Positions 25,849 to 32,121 of a stretch of 41,214 nucleotides of DNA are shown in pieces (within the stretch, counting starts at the first letter, position 1; every line of letters begins with the position of its first letter). Under the pieces are notes generated by a model. It saw only the letters and a program-made list of their open reading frames with translations. It was not told the DNA's origin and did no database searches. Both the position numbers and the translations under genes were made by a program. Source of the DNA: CAXXOK01 sp035353235 (GTDB lineage: Bacteria > Bacillota > Clostridia > Christensenellales > Aristaeellaceae). The DNA lies in the NCBI GenBank assembly GCA_035353235.1, contig DAOPZG010000005.1, forward strand, positions 1 through 41,214, given 5' to 3'.

Positions 25849-27375
25849 TTACCGACCGCCGGTCATATAGTAACCGATTTCTTCCCGGTCAATCTCCCCG
25901 TTGGGAAAACGGCCGGTGATCTGCCCTTCATAAATGGTAACCAATTGGTCGGAAAGGCGGAAAAGCTCGTCCAGATCGGCGCTGACCAGCAGGATGGCGC
26001 AGCCCGCGTTACGTTTCTCCATGATTTTTTCGTGGATAAACTCAATCGCGCCGATGTCCACGCCGCGCGTGGGCTGGCTGATGACAAGCACTGGAGAATC
26101 GAAGCTGAACTCCCGCGCCAGAATCGTTTTTTGCATGTTGCCGCCGCTTAAGGAGCCGACGGGCAGTTCCAAACCGCCAGAACGGATGTCAAACTCGGAA
26201 GCGAGTTTTTCGCCGTACCGGCGGGCGTTTCCCTTGCGATAATGGAGGCTGAACCGGCTGAACTCCGGCAGGCGCTGTTTGCCCACCAGCAGATTTTCCG
26301 TTACGGTGGCCTGCGCGCTTAACCCCGTGCGCAGCCGATCCTCCGGGATCCAGCTTACGCCCATAGCACGGATTTGCCGGGGATCCAGACGGCTGATGTT
26401 TCGCCCGTTCAGGGTAACGGTGCCTCCGGTTTGCGGGCGCATCCCCATGATACACTCCGTAAGCTCCGTCTGGCCGTTGCCTTCCACCCCGCAGACGCCA
26501 ACGATTTCCCCCTCGTGAACGGTCAGCGAGATGCCCTTCACGGCGGGCAGCCCCCGGTCGTCCAGCGCGGAAAGGCGGTCGACCGAAAGCACTTCGCGGG
26601 TACCGGGCGCGCCTTCTCGCAACTCGCTGAAAAGCACTTCGCGGCCGACCATCAGGGCGGCGAGCTTCCGTTCGTCGGTTTCCGACGTGTTCAGAACGTC
26701 CAGCAACTTACCGCGGCGCATCACGCCCACGCGGTCGCTCAGGCGCATGACTTCGCCCAGTTTGTGGGTAATCAGGATTACGGTCATTTCTTTTTCTGCC
26801 ACGATCCGGCGAATCACCTGAAAAAGCTCCTCGGTTTCCTGTGGGGTCAGCACGGCGGTCGGTTCGTCCAGCACCAGCACGTCCGCGCCGCGATGCAGCG
26901 CCTTCAGGATTTCCACGCGCTGTTGCAGCCCGACGCTCAGTTCGCCCACCGTGTCCTGCGGATTCAGCGGCAGGCCGAAACGCTCGCACAGCTCTGTTAC
27001 TTCGGCATTGATACGCTTTTGATCGTAAAAGAGTTTATGCTTTTTTGGTTCCATCCCTAACGCAATGTTTTGCGCCACAGTGAACCCGGGCACCAGCTTG
27101 AAATGTTGGTGCACCATCCCCACGCCCATCGCCATGGCGCGCGTGGGGTCGTGGTGCGGGGAGGTGGGCTTGCCCTTGATTTCGATACGCCCCAGCGTCG
27201 GCTTTTGCAGACCGTACAGCAGGTTCATCAGCGTGCTTTTGCCTGCGCCGTTTTCCCCTACCAGCGCAAATACTTCCCCCTTGCGAATTTCCAGCGTAAC
27301 GTTGTCGTTGGCGAGCACGCCGGGGAACTGCATGGAAATGTGTTCAAATCGTACAATGGGAGCGTTCTCACTCAT
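25849..27375 (-). CDS. BMP/nucleoside-type ABC transporter ATPase (two nucleotide-binding domains)
   Basis: A 508-residue ATPase with two fused ABC domains (NupO/YufO-like). In the first, Walker A GENGAGKST, signature LSVGLQQRVEI and Walker B VLVLDEPTAVL are intact. In the second, the P-loop is degenerate (GVEGNGQTEL) and the Walker B region reads VISQPTRGVD, while the signature LSGGNMQK is intact. This asymmetry is normal for the family. It powers the two permeases downstream. Its ATG overlaps the stop of the YbaK-type gene by four bases. No lipoprotein binding protein (BmpA/NupN) gene lies next to it, unlike most such operons. Confidence 0.93.
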   Translation of the reverse strand: MSENAPIVRFEHISMQFPGVLANDNVTLEIRKGEVFALVGENGAGKSTLMNLLYGLQKPTLGRIEIKGKPTSPHHDPTRAMAMGVGMVHQHFKLVPGFTVAQNIALGMEPKKHKLFYDQKRINAEVTELCERFGLPLNPQDTVGELSVGLQQRVEILKALHRGADVLVLDEPTAVLTPQETEELFQVIRRIVAEKEMTVILITHKLGEVMRLSDRVGVMRRGKLLDVLNTSETDERKLAALMVGREVLFSELREGAPGTREVLSVDRLSALDDRGLPAVKGISLTVHEGEIVGVCGVEGNGQTELTECIMGMRPQTGGTVTLNGRNISRLDPRQIRAMGVSWIPEDRLRTGLSAQATVTENLLVGKQRLPEFSRFSLHYRKGNARRYGEKLASEFDIRSGGLELPVGSLSGGNMQKTILAREFSFDSPVLVISQPTRGVDIGAIEFIHEKIMEKRNAGCAILLVSADLDELFRLSDQLVTIYEGQITGRFPNGEIDREEIGYYMTGGR

Positions 27376-27848
27376 GCCTGCACCTCGTTCCAGCCTTTGC
27401 AGACGTCGATCCAGCCGACGGCGCGGCTGGCGGTTTCCAGCTCCGCGGGGGTCAGCTTCACGGCGCTGTGGTCATTCCCGGCAGCGGGATACACAATATC
27501 AAAACGTTGTAAAGAGACATCCAGATACACCGGCACGTTGACCGCGAAGGGGCACACACCGCCCACTTTGAGTCCGAGCAGGCTTTCTACCTCGTCGTGG
27601 GATAACATGGCCGCTTTCTGGTGGAATTGCGCCTTGTACTTTGCGTTGTCGATTTTCGCATCGCCTGCGGCCACGATGAGCATGGCGCCGCCTTCCGCGC
27701 GAAAGGAGAGGGTTTTAGCGATCTGCGCGGGCTGGCACCCGACCGCAACGGCAGCCAGTTCCACGGTGGCGCTGCTTTCCAGAAAAGTCATCACCCGGCT
27801 GTCCAGATGAAATTCCGATAAATAGGCTGTGACGGTGTCGATCGACAT
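27372..27848 (-). CDS. YbaK/ProX-type aminoacyl-tRNA editing protein
   Basis: A 158-residue stand-alone editing domain (YbaK/EbsC superfamily) that hydrolyses misacylated tRNAs, classically Cys-tRNAPro or Ala-tRNAPro. The conserved lysine is Lys45 in AQIAKTLSF. The family blocks SATVELAAVAVG, KVGGVCPFAV and AAGNDHSAVKLTP are also present. The ATG at 27848 has GGAGG eight bases upstream. It is the first gene of the transcript and overlaps the transporter ATPase gene by four bases, an unusual pairing. Which amino acid it clears cannot be read here. Confidence 0.88.
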   Translation of the reverse strand: MSIDTVTAYLSEFHLDSRVMTFLESSATVELAAVAVGCQPAQIAKTLSFRAEGGAMLIVAAGDAKIDNAKYKAQFHQKAAMLSHDEVESLLGLKVGGVCPFAVNVPVYLDVSLQRFDIVYPAAGNDHSAVKLTPAELETASRAVGWIDVCKGWNEVQA

Positions 27849-27881
27849 GGAGGCGGCCTCCGATTCTTCAATCTTTGCCCT

Positions 27882-27909
27882 ATTATACCCGAAAACCGCG
27901 GAAAAGCAA
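27882..27909 (-). promoter_or_regulatory. Sigma-A promoter of the YbaK/ABC operon
   Basis: On the minus strand, -35 TTGCTT (27904-27909), 16-nt spacer, perfect -10 TATAAT (27882-27887), giving a leader of about 30 nt. Confidence 0.75.
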
Positions 27910-28002
27910 ACCGTTCAGGCGTTGAAATGTGGAGGGATGGAAGTGGCGGAACGTGAGGAATACCCGTCTTCGTGGCTGGCGCGTCGTGTGGTTTCATCCG
28001 TA

Positions 28003-28032
28003 TTGACAGCCGCTCCTTCCAGCCTATATAAT
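28003..28032 (+). promoter_or_regulatory. Sigma-A promoter of the flippase-like gene
   Basis: Perfect -35 TTGACA (28003-28008), 18-nt spacer and perfect -10 TATAAT (28027-28032). The start would be near 28039, about 65 nt before the ATG. Confidence 0.85.
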
Positions 28033-28047
28033 GGGAAAAGTTCGGAG

Positions 28048-28101
28048 GGAGCGCGCCGTGCGCTCCTGTTTTCCGTTTGATCCGAACGGATGAAGGAGCG
28101 C
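28048..28101 (+). promoter_or_regulatory. Possible ribosome-site switch in the flippase-gene leader
   Basis: GGAGCGC (28048-28054) can pair with GCGCTCC (28060-28066) to form a hairpin. The same GCGCTCC can instead pair with a second GGAGCGC at 28095-28101, which contains the ribosome binding site. The two folds exclude each other, so the leader could open or close the start. No ligand is suggested by the sequence. Confidence 0.45.
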
Positions 28102-28103
28102 CC

Positions 28104-29168
28104 ATGACTGATTTGCGTAAACGGAGCCATCCCAAGTGGAAAAATATCGTATCCACCGCGCTGTTCCTGATTTTTCTGGGGCTGCTGGCATGGTACGTGT
28201 ACACGCACTGGAACGAGATGAGCAGGCTCCTGCAGCTTTCTCCCCAAACCGTGGCGACGCTGTTGGGGCTGGGGCTGGCCAGCTGTGTGATCAATTGCCT
28301 GTACCATCTGCTGATTTTAAAAACATTTAACCTGAAGCTGAGCCTGACGGACTGGATGGGCGTAGTCTGCGTGAGCGATTCCATCGCCTATGTACTGCCG
28401 ATGCGCGCCGACCTTGTGTTCTCCGCGACGTATTACAAGCGCGTAAAAGGCCTGGCTTACACAAAAAGTGTTGCCATCACCGCCGGAAACGCGGTATTTG
28501 GTGTAGCATTTTCTCTGTTTCAAATCTTAATTGCGCTGCTTTGCATGGGGCTGATCGACGGGCAATGGCCCGGCTTGCTGTGGGTGCTGACCATTGCGGG
28601 GATCGTGGTGCTGGCGGTGTTTCTGTGGCTGTCGCTTCGTACGGAAAGCCGTCTGCGGGTTAAACTGGAGAAGTACAAACTGGTTGCGGACGTGATTGAG
28701 GGGTTCAACGCTTTGATCCGCAACGGAGGGTTGCTCTGGCGGCTTCTGCTGTGCATGATCGCGGGCAATCTTGTGCGTCTGTTTATCAATATGGTCTGCT
28801 TTCAGGCGGCAGGGTTGCCGATTAACCTGTACGAGGCGCTGTTTTACTCCAGTGTGTCCTGGCTGGCGAGCGTGGTGGCCATCGTGCCCGGCAACGTGGG
28901 CCTGCGGGAAAGCGTGATGGGCGCGGCTACGCTGGCGCTGGGCGCGATGTTCTCCGAAGGGGTGGCTTCCTCGCTGCTCAACCGCGTGACCATGATGTTT
29001 GTGTATATTGCCATGGGATTGATTTTTGCCATTCCCGTGCTGCGCCGGTTCAATCGCGGAAAGGGGCACCTGAACCGTAACGAGGAGCCCGAGGACAGCG
29101 AACTTTACCGGCAGGAGAACAGCGCGGAAACCACGGGCGATTCGGCATGTGAAAAAAACGCAGAATGA
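28104..29168 (+). CDS. Flippase-like membrane protein (UPF0104 / lysylphosphatidylglycerol synthase TM type)
   Basis: A 354-residue membrane protein of the UPF0104/LPG_synthase_TM group, related to the N-terminal flippase part of MprF but without the C-terminal aminoacyl-transfer domain. About seven to eight hydrophobic segments lie between residues 15 and 310. Family-type blocks include SDSIAYVLPMRADL (about 88-101) and SWLASVVAIVPGNVGLRES (about 250-268). The C-terminal 40 residues are charged and cytoplasmic. It probably moves or binds a lipid; the substrate is unknown. The ATG at 28104 has AAGGAG five bases upstream. Confidence 0.85.
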   Translation: MTDLRKRSHPKWKNIVSTALFLIFLGLLAWYVYTHWNEMSRLLQLSPQTVATLLGLGLASCVINCLYHLLILKTFNLKLSLTDWMGVVCVSDSIAYVLPMRADLVFSATYYKRVKGLAYTKSVAITAGNAVFGVAFSLFQILIALLCMGLIDGQWPGLLWVLTIAGIVVLAVFLWLSLRTESRLRVKLEKYKLVADVIEGFNALIRNGGLLWRLLLCMIAGNLVRLFINMVCFQAAGLPINLYEALFYSSVSWLASVVAIVPGNVGLRESVMGAATLALGAMFSEGVASSLLNRVTMMFVYIAMGLIFAIPVLRRFNRGKGHLNRNEEPEDSELYRQENSAETTGDSACEKNAE

Positions 29169-29266
29169 AAACATAACGGCAAGAGAAAGATGCAAATCCC
29201 TTACGGGCGGAAAAACACGCATTTTACTCGCGAAAGCTTCCATTATTGCCTTGTTTTGTCGTTCCC

Positions 29267-29295
29267 TTGACAAAAATAGAGCGAGCGTATACAAT
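29267..29295 (+). promoter_or_regulatory. Sigma-A promoter upstream of rny
   Basis: Perfect -35 TTGACA (29267-29272), 17-nt spacer, -10 TACAAT (29290-29295). Transcription would start near 29302, about 410 nt before the rny ATG. Confidence 0.85.
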
Positions 29296-29301
29296 ATTCG
29301 T

Positions 29302-29627
29302 GTCGGCTGATTGGGGTCAGTCTTTCCCGCAGAAAGGCGCCCCAGCTGTTATTGGAATAGATTTCCATGGATCGGCTTCCCCGCGGCGCATTCGGGCCTT
29401 TGTCCGGGCGCGTGCCGGATCGTCTGGCAGCGGGTTTACGTAGAGGCGGCGAGGTCGCCCCCTTGAGGTATATGTTTTGAGCGTCGATGACGCTATGCGG
29501 TCGCGCGCGGTCAATACGCGCAGCCGTATGTGCGTGCAACCGCGTACGTCGGAGCAAAAGGCAGAATGCCGTGCCTGAGAATATCCATATCATCAGCAGC
29601 CGCGCGGGCGTTGCCCGGGGGCTTTTT
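29302..29627 (+). ncRNA. Candidate structured leader or small RNA upstream of rny
   Basis: From the predicted start to a terminator-like stem is about 325 nt, with no convincing reading frame and many stems. Examples are CTTTC/GAAAG inside GGGG/CCCC (about 29314-29345), GATC/GATC enclosing CGGGC/GTCCG (about 29372-29424), AGCGTC/GACGCT near 29480, ACGCGCA/TGTGCGT near 29520 and GGCA/TGCC near 29560. I looked for the conserved cores of SRP RNA, RNase P RNA, tmRNA, T-box and common riboswitches and found none. It could be a free RNA or an attenuated rny leader. Confidence 0.5.
29599..29627 (+). terminator. Terminator-like hairpin within the rny leader
   Basis: GCC ... GGGC-GTT-GCCC ... GGC with a small internal loop, followed by five Ts (29623-29627). 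It lies 85 nt before the rny ATG, so it would either end a separate RNA or attenuate rny. Confidence 0.6.
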
Positions 29628-29711
29628 CCATATGTACGGAAACCCGAGCCGTTCCGTTTACGAGATATTAGGCAATCGAGCGGAATTTTTACACAGAGGG
29701 AGCGAAACCGA

Positions 29712-31253
29712 ATGAACCCCATCATCGCCATCCTGATCGCGCTGCTCGCCGCAGGGGCAGGCATCGCAGGCGGATACGTTTACCGTAAGCAGGCATCGGA
29801 AAAGAAGATCGGACGTACGGAAGAGTACGCCAAGAACCTTTTGGACGACGCCATGCGCAAGGCCGACGAAAAGAAAAAGGAAACCATCCTGGAAGCCAAG
29901 GAAGAGGTGCTTCGCCTCAAGACCGAGCTGGACCGCGAATGCCGCGAGCGTCGCGCCGAAGTGCAGCGCAGCGAGCGCCGCATCATCCAGCGGGAAGAAC
30001 AGCTGGACAAAAAGCAGGATTCACTGGAAACCCGCGAAAATCAGTTGAACAATCGTGCCGAAGACATCCAGAAGGGCGAGGACGCGCTGGAAGAAAGCCG
30101 CCACAAGCAGGATCAGGAATTGGAACGCATCGCCGGGATGACGCAGGATGAAGCCTGCCAGACGCTGGTGAGCCGCATCCAGAAAGAAGCGTACCACGAC
30201 GCCGCCGCTACCGTGCGCGACATCGAAGCCAAAGCCCGCGAGGAGGGCGAAAAGAAAGCCCGCAACATCATCGCGCTCGCGATTCAGCGTTGCGCCGCCG
30301 ACCACGTGGCTGAAACGACCGTATCGGTCATTACCCTGCCCAATGACGATATGAAGGGCCGCATTATCGGCCGCGAAGGCCGTAACATCCGGGCGCTGGA
30401 AACCGCGACCGGCGTGGACCTGATTATAGACGATACCCCCGAAGCTGTTATCGTAAGCGCTTTTGATCCGGTGCGCCGTGAAATCGCCCGCATCGCGGTA
30501 GAGAAGCTGATTGTAGACGGTCGTATCCACCCCGCCCGCATCGAGGAAATGGTGGAGAAAGCCAAAAAGGAAGTTGACAACCAGATCCGTGAAGCCGGGG
30601 ATCAGGCAGTGTTTGAAACCCACCAGCACGGCATCCACCACGAACTTGTTAAGTTGCTGGGCCGCCTGAAGTACCGTACCAGCTACGGCCAGAACGTGCT
30701 GAAGCACTCCATCGAAGTCAGCCATCTGGCCGGCATGATGGCCGCCGAGCTGGGCGCGGACGTGGCGCTGGCCAAGCGCGCCGGTCTGCTGCACGATATC
30801 GGCAAAGCCGTTGACCACGAAGCCGAAGGCACACACGTAACGCTGGGTGCGGAACTGGCGCGCAAGTATCACGAAAGCCCGGATGTGATCCACGCGATTC
30901 TGGCGCATCACAACGATGTGGAACCCCAGACCATCGAGGCTGTGCTGGTGCAGGCCGCCGACGCCATCAGCGCCGCACGCCCGGGTGCTCGTCGCGAGAG
31001 TCTGGAGAACTACATCAAGCGCCTGGAGAAGCTGGAAGAAATCGCCAACTCCTTCCCGGGCGTGGAAAAGTGCTACGCCATCCAGAGCGGCCGCGAAGTG
31101 CGCATCATGGTGAAGCCGGAAGACATCACCGACGACGGCACCAAGATCCTCGCCAAGGATATTGCCAAGCGCATCGAAAAAGAACTGGAATATCCCGGCC
31201 AGATCCGCGTCAACGTGATCCGCGAAACCCGGTCCACGGAATACGCCAAGTAA
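29712..31253 (+). CDS. rny: Ribonuclease Y
   Basis: Membrane-anchored endoribonuclease that initiates mRNA decay in Firmicutes. The 513 residues show the standard order: an N-terminal membrane helix (3-24), a long charged coiled coil (about 30-190), a KH RNA-binding domain with GRIIGREGRN at 217-226, and an HD phosphohydrolase domain with the HD pair at 361-362 in LLHDIGKAVDHE. The ATG at 29712 has GAGGGAG upstream; the longer open frame is not supported. It stands alone behind the long leader and ends at a strong terminator. Since RNase Y often controls its own mRNA, the leader is a natural place for such control; that is inference. Confidence 0.96.
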   Translation: MNPIIAILIALLAAGAGIAGGYVYRKQASEKKIGRTEEYAKNLLDDAMRKADEKKKETILEAKEEVLRLKTELDRECRERRAEVQRSERRIIQREEQLDKKQDSLETRENQLNNRAEDIQKGEDALEESRHKQDQELERIAGMTQDEACQTLVSRIQKEAYHDAAATVRDIEAKAREEGEKKARNIIALAIQRCAADHVAETTVSVITLPNDDMKGRIIGREGRNIRALETATGVDLIIDDTPEAVIVSAFDPVRREIARIAVEKLIVDGRIHPARIEEMVEKAKKEVDNQIREAGDQAVFETHQHGIHHELVKLLGRLKYRTSYGQNVLKHSIEVSHLAGMMAAELGADVALAKRAGLLHDIGKAVDHEAEGTHVTLGAELARKYHESPDVIHAILAHHNDVEPQTIEAVLVQAADAISAARPGARRESLENYIKRLEKLEEIANSFPGVEKCYAIQSGREVRIMVKPEDITDDGTKILAKDIAKRIEKELEYPGQIRVNVIRETRSTEYAK

Positions 31254-31282
31254 GGGAAATAGGCGGTGAAACGCCTGATATT

Positions 31283-31316
31283 GGAGGGAGAACGAAAGTT
31301 CTTCCTTCACTTTTTT
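31283..31316 (+). terminator. Terminator of rny
   Basis: An 11-bp stem with two wobble pairs (31283-31293 with 31298-31308, loop GAAA), then CA-C and six Ts (31311-31316). A small AGGCG/CGCCT hairpin (31261-31276) precedes it. Confidence 0.85.
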
Positions 31317-31320
31317 ATAT

Positions 31321-31516
31321 CGCACCTGTAGGTGCGAGCGGGAGGATGTGTCTGCGGACACACCAAAGGGCTTTCCGCTCGCCCTTTGGAATTCTTCGGG
31401 GCATGCGATAGGGTAAGGGCGAAAGACTCCCTCTGGGAGTACTGGAATGTCGTCCGCTGCTACCTTCAGTAGCGCGACCGACGATCCAGTCCATCCTTCG
31501 AGGGAGTCTTTCGCCC
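31321..31516 (+). repeat. Structured repeat element, copy A
   Basis: A chain of stems directly after the rny terminator: CGCACC/GGTGCG with loop TGTA (31321-31336); TGTGTC/GACACA with loop TGCG (31347-31362); CCAAAGGGC/GCCCTTTGG (from 31363) around the invariant block GGGCTTTCCGCTCGC (31368-31382). Then comes a long arm with a perfect 17-bp outer stem (31417-31433 with 31500-31516), an inner ACTGG/CCAGT stem (31441-31445 with 31486-31490), and a tip containing GTCGTCCGCTGCTACC (31449-31464). Copy B (31812-32038) has the same order on the other strand. I do not recognise a named family. It may be a structured RNA or a structured mobile repeat. Confidence 0.85.
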
Positions 31517-31680
31517 CCTTAAGCAACGTGCATGCGGAGAAAACGAGGAAACGTGAAAAGTGAACCTTTTACTCCCTTAATATCAATGTACTTGCAGAAG
31601 AAATGACGGGAAACGATGAGGAGAGTCTTTCACCAACACCCAATAATGTACATGCGGAAAAACGGGGAAACGAGAGACAG
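31501..31680 (+). repeat. Three diverged tandem units with an exact 60-nt period
   Basis: The segments beginning near 31501, 31561 and 31621 align without gaps around a core like AATGTACATGCGGA followed by an A-rich GGGAAACGA part. The core GTGCATGCGG/GTACTTGCAG/GTACATGCGG starts at 31528, 31588 and 31648. Units 1 and 3 also share GAGTCTTTC. Unit 1 overlaps the right arm of structured element A. No reading frame is supported. Confidence 0.7.
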
Positions 31681-31811
31681 AGATACGTTATGTCCACCTC
31701 TTATCCCTGAAAGATTTATCGGAATACTAACTTGCTTATCAGTTCCCTTGGTTTTACAGCTATGTCTGTCCGTAATTTTTACCCATCGCCTGAATACCAG
31801 CAGGCGGGGCG

Positions 31812-32038
31812 CGGCAGGGGTCGCTCGATGGATGGACGGGCTTGTCGGTCGCGCTGCCGAAGGTAGCAGCGGACGACTATCCCGTACTCCGAGAGCGACC
31901 CCTGCCGTAATCCCGGGGAAGGTTGGGGAGGGGATCGCAAATTCTTTCCCCAACGGGGCGCTCCTAGCGCCCCGTGCGAGCGGAAAGCCCCTGCCCATGC
32001 CCGTAGGCATGGCCCTCCCGCCCGCGCCCACAGGCGCG
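31812..32038 (-). repeat. Structured repeat element, copy B (inverted)
   Basis: Read on the minus strand from 32038: CGCGCC/GGCGCG (32038-32023); CCATGCC/GGCATGG with loop TACG (32012-31995); the invariant block GGGCTTTCCGCTCGC (31990-31976); a CGGGGCGC/GCGCCCCG hairpin; a TTGGGGA/TCCCCAA stem; and the long arm with a perfect 15-bp outer stem (31893-31907 with 31812-31826), inner ACGGG/CCCGT, and the same 16-nt tip block (31877-31862). The stems differ from copy A in sequence but stay paired. It begins 83 nt after the lpdA stop, just past the lpdA terminator. Confidence 0.85.
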
Positions 32039-32061
32039 AAACCAATGCGCCCGATGGGCGT

Positions 32062-32107
32062 AAAAACAGATTCCAAAGGGTTGCGAAACCTTTTGGAATC
32101 TGTTTTT
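32062..32107. terminator. Bidirectional terminator between copy B and lpdA
   Basis: A stem of about 21 bp with one wobble pair and a GCGA loop. It is flanked by AAAAA on the left (32062-32066) and TTTTT on the right (32103-32107), so it has a U-tract on both strands. It ends the gcv/lpdA operon on the minus strand and any plus-strand transcript from the repeat region. Confidence 0.92.
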
Positions 32108-32121
32108 ATGCACGGAATCCC

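Noticed and set aside
27915..28307. Small frames on both strands between the YbaK gene and the flippase-like gene
   Set aside because: The interval is occupied by two divergent promoters and a short leader; the frames have no ribosome sites or recognisable products.
29302..29627. rny leader considered as 6S RNA, SRP RNA, RNase P RNA or tmRNA
   Set aside because: None of the conserved core sequences or a tag-peptide frame could be found; kept only as an unassigned structured RNA candidate.
30021..31526. Minus-strand frame of 501 codons opposite rny
   Set aside because: It is the complement of the highly biased RNase Y coding frame and extends into the hairpin-rich repeat region; no start signal.
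31501..31680. 60-nt periodic repeats considered as a CRISPR array
   Set aside because: The units are diverged throughout their length, there is no constant repeat with unique spacers, and no cas genes are nearby.
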